Origin: Kineosphaera sp032229625
Lineage (GTDB): Bacteria > Actinomycetota > Actinomycetes > Actinomycetales > Dermatophilaceae
DNA: 5,379 nt
Assembly: GCA_032229625.1 (NCBI GenBank)
Contig: JAVTVZ010000193.1
Location: 1 to 5,379 of the forward strand
Reading direction: 5' to 3'
The position numbers and the translations under genes are program-made. The stretch's first letter is position 1. Each line of letters starts with the position of its first letter. The notes under the pieces are model-generated. The model worked only from the letters and a program-made list of their open reading frames with translations, made no database searches and was not told the origin of the DNA. Of this stretch, positions 1 through 4,655 are shown in pieces.

Positions 1-27
1 GTGATATCTGCCCCTATCTGCCTAGCG

Positions 28-232
28 GGCCGGAGTGCGCCGGAGGGCCGGAGTGCGCCGGAGGGCCGGAGTGCGCCGGAGGGCCGGAGTGTGCCGGGGG
101 GCCGGAGTGTGCCGGGGGGGCCGGAGTGCGGCGGGGGGCCGGGGTGCGCCGGGCCAGAGTGGGTCGGGGGTCGGGGGCCGGGATGCGCCGGGCCGGGGCG
201 CGCCGGGGCGCGCTGGGGGGCCGGGGTGCGCA
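28..232. repeat. Degenerate 18-bp G-rich tandem repeat array
   Basis: The unit is GGCCGGAGTGCGCCGGAG. Copies begin at 28, 46, 64, 82, 100, 119, 137 and 152; the first three are identical and later ones decay, mostly by A-to-G or G-run expansion. Weaker copies are recognisable near 176 and 219. One step is 19 bp because of an extra G at 118, and the spacing becomes irregular after 137, so the array does not keep one reading frame. I therefore read it as non-coding although open frames cross it. Pairs of CCGG/GGCC give local dyads, and G-runs of 5 to 7 occur at 96-101, 114-120 and 133-138. The gradient from perfect to decayed copies suggests expansion from the left side. No gene is supported in 1-403; upstream context is missing, so an overlap with the end of a left-hand gene cannot be excluded. 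Confidence 0.85.
161..182 (+). other. Canonical G-quadruplex motif
   Basis: Four G-runs (161-163, 166-170, 173-177, 180-182) are separated by loops of only two bases (TC, TC, CC). This satisfies the usual G3+ N1-7 rule with very short loops, a class known to form stable parallel quadruplexes. It lies on the coding-side strand about 220 bp upstream of the L,D-transpeptidase gene, inside the decayed part of the tandem array. Further G-runs at 114-120, 133-138, 141-144 and 151-153 could give alternative folds. The motif is directly seen; folding in the cell and any effect on replication or transcription are inference. Confidence 0.7.
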
Positions 233-281
233 GGCAGCGGGCGCGCACTGGCGGACCGTTGCCGAGCCGTGAGCGCATCGT

Positions 282-311
282 GAGGTCGCTGTGAGGCGCG
301 ACCTCTAGTGT
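282..311 (+). promoter_or_regulatory. Dyad next to a possible -10 box upstream of the L,D-transpeptidase gene
   Basis: A perfect 8-bp inverted repeat, GAGGTCGC (282-289) and GCGACCTC (298-305), has an 8-nt centre. It is followed directly by TAGTGT (306-311), which fits the actinobacterial -10 pattern TAnnnT. No good -35 hexamer is visible at the expected distance, and that position falls inside the dyad. The arrangement suits an operator overlapping a promoter for the gene starting at 404. A terminator for an unseen left-hand gene is the main alternative; there is no T-tract after it. Confidence 0.35.
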
Positions 312-403
312 TGGACGTGTGACCAGGACGGTCGCCCCGGTGGTTTCTGCCGGGCATACGCGCTGTGCGGGGGCACAGGAGCACCACCAGGGGGGAACAC
401 CAC

Positions 404-1216
404 ATGTCTCGTCGTCTCATCGCCATCGCGCTCGGCGCCGGTCTCGGCATCGCGCCGATGCTGGCCACCACGTCGGCCACGGCCGCCACCACGACCGCTC
501 CGGCGGGCACGCTCGCCGCGTCCCGCACGGTCGCCGCGGTCACGCCCACGGCCTCGAGGCCGGACTCCATCGCCACGTCGACACGCACGTCGGCACACGC
601 GGCGACGCGCACGGCCGCGCGGGCGACCGCGAAGCCGACGATCAATCCGCCGATGCTGCGACCCGGCATGAGCGGCGCGGTCGTCACGTCGCTGCAGCAG
701 CGGCTGACGCGGCTGGGCTACTGGACGGGCGCGCCGTCCGGCCGCTACGACCACGCGACGGCCCAGGGCGTCATGGCCCTGCAGAAGGCCGCCGGTCTGG
801 GGCGCGACGGTGTCACCGGCCCGGCGACGTGGCGGGCGCTGGAGCGGAGCACGATGCCCAAGGCCCGCAGCACCTCCGGCCGCGTGCTCGAGATCGACCT
901 GAAGCGCCAGCTGCTCCTGCTGGTCCGCAGCGGCAAGGTCACCGCCGTCATCAACACCAGCACCGGCACGGCCGCCACCCCGACTCCGCGCGGCACCTAC
1001 CGCGTCTTCCGGCAGATCAACAAGTGGCACACCGCGCCGCTCGGGAAGCTGTATCGGCCGAAGTACTTCTACCGCGGGTATGCCGTGCACGGCGTCGCCG
1101 ACGGCAGCATCCCCGGCCGCCCCGCGTCGCACGGCTGCGCGCGCGTCAGCACCAAGGCCATGGACATGCTGTGGAACGGCGGCCTCAAGGTCGGCGACAA
1201 GGTGATGGTCTACTGA
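404..1216 (+). CDS. Secreted L,D-transpeptidase (YkuD) with peptidoglycan-binding domain
   Basis: Product of 270 aa that should act outside the membrane on peptidoglycan, making 3-3 cross-links or attaching molecules to stem peptides. Residues 1-28 look like a Sec signal peptide (MSRR, hydrophobic core LIAIALGAGLGIAPML, then an Ala-rich cleavage region); there is no lipobox. Residues 29-85 are a Thr/Ala/Arg-rich linker. Residues 86-147 match a PG_binding_1 fold (GMSGAVVTSLQQRLTRLGY, then DGVTGPATWRAL). Residues 159-270 are the YkuD catalytic domain: His229 in AVHG and the SHGCARV motif with His243, Cys245 as nucleophile and Arg247, all intact. The ATG at 404 is preferred over an in-frame GTG at 365 because a purine-rich Shine-Dalgarno (AGGGGGGAA, 389-397) lies 6 nt before it and the signal peptide starts there. 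It is monocistronic, converging on the RIO kinase gene. Which physiological substrate it uses (Lys- or mDAP-type stem) cannot be told. Confidence 0.92.
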   Translation: MSRRLIAIALGAGLGIAPMLATTSATAATTTAPAGTLAASRTVAAVTPTASRPDSIATSTRTSAHAATRTAARATAKPTINPPMLRPGMSGAVVTSLQQRLTRLGYWTGAPSGRYDHATAQGVMALQKAAGLGRDGVTGPATWRALERSTMPKARSTSGRVLEIDLKRQLLLLVRSGKVTAVINTSTGTAATPTPRGTYRVFRQINKWHTAPLGKLYRPKYFYRGYAVHGVADGSIPGRPASHGCARVSTKAMDMLWNGGLKVGDKVMVY

Positions 1217-1220
1217 CGCA

Positions 1221-1305
1221 CCGCCGTCGTGGGTCGACTGACGGCCCGCCGTCGTGGGTCGACGGACGGCCCGCCGTCGTGGGTCGACGGACGGCCCGCC
1301 GTCGG
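1221..1305. repeat. 25-bp tandem repeats forming serial hairpins between convergent genes
   Basis: Three full units (1221-1245, 1246-1270, 1271-1295) and a partial fourth (1296-1305) lie between the stop codons of the L,D-transpeptidase and RIO kinase genes. Units 2 and 3 are identical; unit 1 differs at one base (CGACTG for CGACGG). Inside each unit CCGTCG and CGACGG flank a 5-nt TGGGT loop (for example 1249-1254 and 1260-1265), giving a 6-bp hairpin; neighbouring units can also pair (GACGG 1265-1269 with CCGTC 1274-1278). The bases around the transpeptidase stop codon (TACTGACGCA, 1211-1220) resemble the end of unit 1 (GACTGACGGC), so the array may have grown out of the gene's 3' end. A bidirectional, T-less terminator is the likeliest role, by position only. 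Confidence 0.8.
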
Positions 1306-1323
1306 CGCGTCACTTGCGGGGGG

Positions 1324-2148
1324 TCAGTAGACCTGGGAGATGAGGTCGGCGAACAGGTCGTCGGGATCGGTCTCCAGGCCCGCGCGGGTGAACCAGGAGC
1401 AGACGTTGACGCAGTCGCGCCGGAGGTATTCGGGGCCGCGGGGGTTGCCGACGATGTCGACGATCTGGGGCCAGTCGATGAGCACGACGCGGCCGTCGTC
1501 GACGAGCACGTTGTAGGCGGACAGGTCGCCGTGGGCCCAGCCGCGGGCCGCGAGGCGGGCCATCGCTCGGGTGAGCTGGTCGAAGAGGTCGGCGGCCTGC
1601 TCGCCGCGCGGTCGCAGCTGCGCCAGGCGCGGGGCGGCGACGCCGTCGGCGCCGATGAGCTCCATGAGCAGCTCCTGGCCGTGCAGCTGCACCGGGTAGG
1701 GCACGGGCAGGCCCTCGCTCCACAGCAGCGACAGGGTCGCGAACTCCGCGCCCGACCATTGGGCGGTGATGAGGTCGCGGCCGAAGTCGGTGCGGCCGGC
1801 CATCGCGCGCATCTCGCGGCTGCGGCGCACGCGGCGGCCCTCGAGGTAGCCGGCGTCGCGGTGAAACATGCGGTGCTCGCTGCTGCGGAAGCGCTTGGCG
1901 GCGAGCAGGCACTCGCGGTCGGTGTCGGGCACGAAGCGGCGCACGACGTGCACGTCGGCCTCCTTGCCGGTCTTGAGCACGCCGAGGTCCTCGTCGACGG
2001 CGGCGACCGCCGTGACCACCCAGTCCGGGGTCGGCTCCGGGCCGTGGGCGGCGACGTCCCACGTGCTCCAGCGGTCGCCGACCGGGGGGCCGTCGGGCAC
2101 GTCGGGGCCCGCGAGGGCGTCGGCGGCGGTGGCATCGGCAGCGGTCAT
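1324..2148 (-). CDS. RIO1-like atypical serine kinase/ATPase
   Basis: Product of 274 aa, cytoplasmic, of the RIO family of atypical kinases. In order: residues 26-55 form an N-terminal region ending in a WVV-VDEDLG segment typical of bacterial RIO proteins; LKTGKEADVH (58-67) replaces the glycine loop (the RIO GKEA motif); Lys85 in LAAKRFR is the ATP-anchoring lysine; MELIG (162-166) is the hinge; HGDLSAYN (206-213) is the catalytic loop with Asp208 and Asn213; LIDWPQ (223-228) holds the metal-binding Asp225. All expected active-site residues are present, so it should bind and hydrolyse ATP. Archaeal and eukaryotic Rio1 act in small-subunit ribosome maturation; the bacterial role is poorly known and not revealed by these neighbours. 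Start is uncertain: GGGAG lies only 2 nt before the ATG at 2148, which is unusually tight; GTG at 2157 is an alternative. Transcribed divergently from the acyl-CoA dehydrogenase gene and convergently with the transpeptidase gene. Confidence 0.88.
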   Translation of the reverse strand: MTAADATAADALAGPDVPDGPPVGDRWSTWDVAAHGPEPTPDWVVTAVAAVDEDLGVLKTGKEADVHVVRRFVPDTDRECLLAAKRFRSSEHRMFHRDAGYLEGRRVRRSREMRAMAGRTDFGRDLITAQWSGAEFATLSLLWSEGLPVPYPVQLHGQELLMELIGADGVAAPRLAQLRPRGEQAADLFDQLTRAMARLAARGWAHGDLSAYNVLVDDGRVVLIDWPQIVDIVGNPRGPEYLRRDCVNVCSWFTRAGLETDPDDLFADLISQVY

Positions 2149-2171
2149 GTCTCCCACTGTGCGACGCCGCC

Positions 2172-2193
2172 CCCGTCCGGGGCGACGGGTTTT
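2172..2193 (+). terminator. Terminator-like hairpin with T-tract in the divergent region
   Basis: CCCGTC (2172-2177) and GACGGG (2184-2189) form a 6-bp stem with a 6-nt loop, followed at once by TTTT (2190-2193) and then CTT. A shifted stem using GCCCC (2169-2173) and GGGGC (2179-2183) is also possible. T-runs are rare in this DNA, so the combination stands out. It points rightward, upstream of the acyl-CoA dehydrogenase gene and just outside the RIO gene start. It could stop transcription running antisense through the RIO gene, or act as an attenuator if a promoter lies to its left. Confidence 0.45.
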
Positions 2194-2272
2194 CTTCGCT
2201 GCGGTGGTTCGTCGGCGAGCGCCGATCCCGTTCGGCATACTGAGCGCATCACACATCGACCACGCAGCGAAG
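2194..2272. promoter_or_regulatory. Long-spaced inverted repeat bracketing the acyl-CoA dehydrogenase promoter region
   Basis: CTTCGCTGCG (2194-2203) is repeated exactly in inverted form as CGCAGCGAAG (2263-2272), 59 bp apart. Allowing one bulged G at 2203, the match extends to GTGG (2204-2207) with CCAC (2260-2263). The right arm contains part of the Shine-Dalgarno sequence GAAGGG (2269-2274) of the gene at 2282, and the left arm abuts the T-tract of the terminator-like hairpin. As DNA it could be paired half-sites for one regulator; as RNA from an upstream start it would hide the ribosome binding site. The match is seen; both roles are inference. Confidence 0.45.
2221..2241 (+). promoter_or_regulatory. 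Possible -10 box with small dyad, acyl-CoA dehydrogenase promoter
   Basis: CATACT (2236-2241) is a reasonable -10 candidate about 40 bp before the ATG at 2282. A 5-bp dyad, GCCGA (2221-2225) and TCGGC (2232-2236), sits immediately upstream and touches it, as an operator might. No clear -35 hexamer is visible, so this is a weak call. Confidence 0.25.
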
Positions 2273-2281
2273 GGTGGCTCC

Positions 2282-3478
2282 ATGTCCCGCCTCCAGCAGA
2301 CCGACGGCCTCACCGAGGAGCAGACCGAGCTCATCAAGCTCGTCCGTGAATTCGTCGACGAGCAGATCATCCCCGTGGCCACGCAGCTGGAGCACGCCGA
2401 CGAATACCCCACGGACATCGTCGAGGGCATGAAGGAGATGGGCATCTTCGGGCTCATGATCCCCGAGGAGTACGGCGGGCTGGGGGAGTCGCTGCTCACC
2501 TACGCCCTCACCGTGGAGGAGATCGCCCGCGGCTGGATGAGCGTGTCGGGCATCATCAACACGCACTTCATCGTCGCCTACCTGCTGCTGCAGCACGGCA
2601 CCGACGAGCAGAAGCAGCGGTATCTGCCGCGGATGGCGACCGGCGAGGTGCGCGGGTCGTTCTCGATGAGCGAGCCGGGCTGCGGCTCCGACGTCTCGGG
2701 CATCAAGACCAAGGCCGTCGCCGGTGAGGGTGACACCTGGACGATCACCGGCCAGAAGATGTGGCTGACCAACGGCGGCAGCTCGAACCTGACGGCGGTG
2801 CTCGTCAAGACCGACACCGGCGCGGACTCGGTCTACAAGAACATGACGACCTTCCTCATCGACAAGGAATCCGGCTTCGGGCAGACCGCCCAGGGCGTCA
2901 CCGTGCCGGGGAAGATCGAGAAGATGGGCTACAAGGGCGTCGACACGACCGAGCTCGTCCTCGAAGGCCACCGCACGACGTCGGCGCAGATCCTCGGCGG
3001 CATTCCGGGCCGCGGCTTCTATCAGATGATGGACGGCGTCGAGGTCGGCCGCGTCAATGTCGCCGCCCGCGCGTGCGGACTGTCGCGGCGCGCCTTCGAG
3101 CTGGGCATCTCCTACGCCCAGCAGCGCGAGACCTTCGGCAAGCAGATCGCGCAGCACCAGGCCGTGATGTTCCGCCTCGCCGACATGGCGACGAAGGTGG
3201 AGGCCGCGCACCAGATGATGGTCAAGGCGGCCCGCCTGAAGGACAAGGGCGAGCGCAACGACCTCGAGGCCGGCATGGCCAAATATCTCGCCAGCGAGTA
3301 TTGCGCCGAGGTCGTCGAGGATTCCTTCCGGATCCACGGTGGCTACGGCTACTCCAAGGAATACGAGATCGAGCGGCTCTATCGCGAAGCGCCGATGCTG
3401 CTCATCGGCGAAGGCACCGCCGACATCCAGCGCATGATCATCGGGCGACGCCTGCTGGAGGACTACAAGCTGCGCTGA
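2282..3478 (+). CDS. Acyl-CoA dehydrogenase, FAD-dependent
   Basis: Product of 398 aa, full length for the family. It should oxidise an acyl-CoA to the trans-2-enoyl-CoA, passing electrons through FAD to electron-transfer flavoprotein in the cytoplasm. Residues 10-120 are the helical N-terminal domain; FSMSEPGCGSD (127-137) and KMWLTNGG (159-166) are the flavin-contacting middle domain; residues 240-398 are the C-terminal helical domain with QRETFGKQIAQHQ (281-293), the FAD-binding IHGGYGYS (351-358) and catalytic Glu377 in LIGEGTADIQ. The usual Gln before IHGG is Arg350 and the usual Tyr before the catalytic Glu is Gly376; both occur in some subgroups. The IEKMGYKGVDTTEL segment and the RIHGGYGYSKE-ERLYR-IGEGT pattern recall short-branched or methylsuccinyl-CoA dehydrogenases, but substrate cannot be assigned. 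The ATG at 2282 has a Shine-Dalgarno GAAGGG (2269-2274) and starts where homologues do. The gene stands alone, converging on the stress-protein gene. Confidence 0.93.
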   Translation: MSRLQQTDGLTEEQTELIKLVREFVDEQIIPVATQLEHADEYPTDIVEGMKEMGIFGLMIPEEYGGLGESLLTYALTVEEIARGWMSVSGIINTHFIVAYLLLQHGTDEQKQRYLPRMATGEVRGSFSMSEPGCGSDVSGIKTKAVAGEGDTWTITGQKMWLTNGGSSNLTAVLVKTDTGADSVYKNMTTFLIDKESGFGQTAQGVTVPGKIEKMGYKGVDTTELVLEGHRTTSAQILGGIPGRGFYQMMDGVEVGRVNVAARACGLSRRAFELGISYAQQRETFGKQIAQHQAVMFRLADMATKVEAAHQMMVKAARLKDKGERNDLEAGMAKYLASEYCAEVVEDSFRIHGGYGYSKEYEIERLYREAPMLLIGEGTADIQRMIIGRRLLEDYKLR

Positions 3479-3495
3479 GCTCGGTCGCCGCCGCG

Positions 3496-3531
3496 GTCCC
3501 GGGGCGCGACAGGCTCGTCGGGCCCCGGGAC
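3496..3531. terminator. Bidirectional hairpin terminator between convergent genes
   Basis: A perfect 10-bp GC-rich stem, GTCCCGGGGC (3496-3505) with GCCCCGGGAC (3522-3531), encloses 16 nt, in which CGAC (3507-3510) and GTCG (3517-3520) can add four more pairs after one G-G mismatch. It begins 17 bp after the acyl-CoA dehydrogenase stop and lies 37 bp from the stop of the opposing stress-protein gene, the ideal place to end both transcripts. There is no T-tract, which is common for terminators in high-GC actinobacteria. Confidence 0.75.
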
Positions 3532-3568
3532 ATCGCGATCGGTCGGCGGCGCCGGTCGCTGCCTGCGC

Positions 3569-4381
3569 TCAGTCGCGCGGCTGGGGCGGCGCGTCCGGGC
3601 CGCCGTCGCCGCGCCGCTCCCCGGCGGGCGGGCCCTCGGGCAGGCGCTGGCCGTAGCGCGGCTCGCCCGTCGGTGAGGTGTAGGAGGTGCCGGGCTCCGC
3701 AGCGGGGGCCGAGTCCGACGGTGCCGAATCCGACGACGCGGACGCCGACGGTGCGGACGCCGACGCTGCCGACGCCGACGGCGCCGACGGGTCGTCGCGC
3801 CGCACCCCGTACCGGCCCTCGTAGGGGTTGGGTCGCGACGGCGCCGACGACGACCCGGCCGAGCCGGCGGCCGCGAGGCCGGTCGTCAGGCCGCCCTCGA
3901 CGAGCAGGGAGCGGGCCTGGTCGAAGACGCGATGCTCGACGAGCACCTCGTATTTCGTCGCGACGACCGAGCTGACGGAGGTGAAGTCGCGCTTGCCGCG
4001 CGTGAACGCATAGCCGATGCCGCCCCAGACCGCGCCGAAGACGGCGCCGGTGAGGACCGTCGAGATGATCGTGCCGGCCGAGCCGGAGGCCGTCGAGGAG
4101 AACATCGACATGATGAGCCCGACGAAGAGGCCCAGCCACATGCCGGTGAGGATGCCCCCGGTGAGGACCTTCGTCCAGGTCAGGCGGCCGATGACGCGCT
4201 CGACCTGCTTGAGGTCGGTGCCGACGATCAGCACGTTCTCGACGGCGAACTCGTGGTCGGAGAGGTAGTCGACGGCCTTCTGGGCGCCCAGGTAGTCGTC
4301 GTAGACGGCGAGGCTTCGTGGGAACTCCAGCGTGAGGCGCTCCATCGGCACGCGGCCGCCGGGGGTTGCGGGGGTGGTCAT
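3569..4381 (-). CDS. YflT-type general stress protein, membrane-associated
   Basis: Product of 270 aa. Residues 18-70 match the N-terminal part of the general stress protein / YflT domain found in Bacillus GSP17M and actinobacterial relatives (LEFPRSLAVYDDYLGAQKAVDYL, then VLIVGTDLKQVERVIGRLTW). Two hydrophobic glycine-rich segments follow at about 71-94 and 104-126, likely membrane helices or a glycine-zipper hairpin, and the domain resumes at about 140-160 (KYEVLVEHRVFDQARSLL). Residues 170-270 are a disordered tail: a Ser/Ala/Pro/Asp repeat (198-228), then a Pro/Gly/Arg-rich end. No catalytic motif is visible and the molecular function of this family is not known; membrane stress response is inferred from family naming only. 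The ATG at 4381 is chosen because GGGAAG lies 9 nt upstream; an internal ATG at 4345 lacks a comparable site. Transcribed divergently from the PTS gene, ending at the shared terminator. Confidence 0.85.
   Translation of the reverse strand: MTTPATPGGRVPMERLTLEFPRSLAVYDDYLGAQKAVDYLSDHEFAVENVLIVGTDLKQVERVIGRLTWTKVLTGGILTGMWLGLFVGLIMSMFSSTASGSAGTIISTVLTGAVFGAVWGGIGYAFTRGKRDFTSVSSVVATKYEVLVEHRVFDQARSLLVEGGLTTGLAAAGSAGSSSAPSRPNPYEGRYGVRRDDPSAPSASAASASAPSASASSDSAPSDSAPAAEPGTSYTSPTGEPRYGQRLPEGPPAGERRGDGGPDAPPQPRD
3698..3790 (-). repeat. Low-complexity repeat encoding a Ser/Ala/Pro/Asp tail
   Basis: Repeated GACGCC, GACGGT and GACGGC hexamers (plus-strand reading) encode residues 198-228 of the stress protein, made almost entirely of Ser, Ala, Pro and Asp. 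All steps keep the reading frame, so it behaves as a coding repeat likely to vary in length between strains. The tail would be a flexible, acidic, cytoplasmic or surface-exposed extension depending on topology, which the sequence does not settle. Confidence 0.7.
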
Positions 4382-4412
4382 GGGGTCATTCTTCCCGACA
4401 GCCCTGGGCGCC

Positions 4413-4432
4413 CGTCCAGTCGAGTCTGGACG
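4413..4432. promoter_or_regulatory. Dyad in the stress-protein/PTS divergent region
   Basis: CGTCCAG (4413-4419) and CTGGACG (4426-4432) form a perfect 7-bp inverted repeat with a 6-bp centre. It lies 32 bp upstream of the stress-protein ATG and just left of the candidate PTS promoter. Its size suits a dimeric regulator's operator. On the minus strand it would also fold in the 5' leader of the stress-protein mRNA. No family could be assigned. Confidence 0.4.
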
Positions 4433-4438
4433 TACCCC

Positions 4439-4468
4439 TGGCGCGCACCGGCAGAATTGCGCTAGGGT
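4439..4468 (+). promoter_or_regulatory. Candidate promoter of the PTS gene
   Basis: TAGGGT (4463-4468) fits the actinobacterial -10 pattern TAnnnT. At an 18-bp spacer, TGGCGC (4439-4444) is a poor but possible -35. Transcription would begin near 4475, about 16 nt before the RAT hairpin, which is the short lead expected for an antiterminator-controlled leader. The -10 is the main support; the -35 is weak. Confidence 0.4.
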
Positions 4469-4490
4469 CACGCACAGCTTCTCGAAGCGA

Positions 4491-4521
4491 CGGGCTTGTT
4501 ACTCCCACGAGGCAATACCCG
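4491..4521 (+). promoter_or_regulatory. Ribonucleic antiterminator (RAT) for a BglG/LicT-family protein
   Basis: The 5' half GGCTTGTTACT (4493-4503) differs at one base from the well-known GGATTGTTACT, and the 3' half AGGCAATACC (4510-4519) differs at one base from AGGCAAAACC, with the correct separation. The fold is as expected: lower stem CGGG (4491-4494) with CCCG (4518-4521), an internal loop from the TTGTTA and GCAA sides, upper stem CTC (4502-4504) with GAG (4509-4511), and a CCAC loop. In the Bacillus elements I recall, the upper stem is CTG with CAG, so both partners have changed together. It lies about 200 nt upstream of a beta-glucoside-type PTS permease, exactly the kind of gene these proteins control. 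The antiterminator gene itself is not in the window. Confidence 0.82.
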
Positions 4522-4542
4522 AGGTCGACGAATCGTCCTTGG
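4519..4542 (+). terminator. Hairpin overlapping the RAT 3' arm (leader terminator candidate)
   Basis: CCGAGG (4519-4524) pairs with CCTTGG (4537-4542, one G-U pair), then a T-T mismatch, then CGA (4526-4528) with TCG (4533-4535) closing a CGAA loop. It shares 4519-4521 with the lower stem of the RAT, so both cannot form together. That mutual exclusion is the hallmark of BglG/LicT-type antitermination. The tail is CGTGCGTGTGTGG, GT-rich with no true T-run, so its terminating strength is uncertain. Confidence 0.5.
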
Positions 4543-4562
4543 CGTGCGTGTGTGGAGACACG

Positions 4563-4600
4563 GCTCGAGGTCGACGCGGCGATCACGCCCTCCCTCGAGC
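4563..4600 (+). terminator. Second leader hairpin, downstream of the RAT
   Basis: GCTCGAGG (4563-4570) and CCTCGAGC (4593-4600) form a perfect 8-bp stem, with an inner GGCG-ATCA-CGCC hairpin (4578-4589). The left arm overlaps the second copy of an 11-bp direct repeat, CGAGGTCGACG, whose first copy (4520-4530) begins inside the RAT. The right arm can therefore also pair weakly (5 bp) with the RAT-adjacent copy. It may be part of a composite terminator; no T-tract follows. Confidence 0.4.
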
Positions 4601-4655
4601 AGCCCCGGATCCTCTCAGCCCCGCGGTCGTGGCCACCGGCGTCTCGCCACCGGCA

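Noticed and set aside
28..232. CRISPR array
   Set aside because: Repeats are directly adjacent with no unique spacers, too short, and no cas gene is present. The same applies to the 25-bp repeats at 1221-1305.
1..294. Open frame through the 18-bp repeats giving GRSAPE-type hexapeptides
   Set aside because: No ribosome binding site can be seen, the repeat spacing includes a 19-bp step that breaks the protein repeat, and three frames are open here because of base composition.
1221..1305. Recombination or attachment site, or mobile-element end
   Set aside because: No integrase, transposase, target duplication or tRNA gene is present in the window; the repeats fit an intergenic hairpin array.
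319..2349. Long plus-strand open frame of 676 codons
   Set aside because: It runs out of frame through the L,D-transpeptidase and antisense through the RIO kinase gene; its protein is Arg/His/Ala-rich without any recognisable domain, typical of GC-rich shadow frames.
2249..3337. Minus-strand open frame of 362 codons
   Set aside because: Complete antisense shadow of the acyl-CoA dehydrogenase gene, whose motifs are unmistakable; no domain is recognisable on this strand.
3532..3568. Second terminator from CGGCGCCG-type palindromes after the main hairpin
   Set aside because: Only short self-complementary stretches are present, as expected by chance in such GC-rich DNA; the 3496-3531 hairpin is sufficient.
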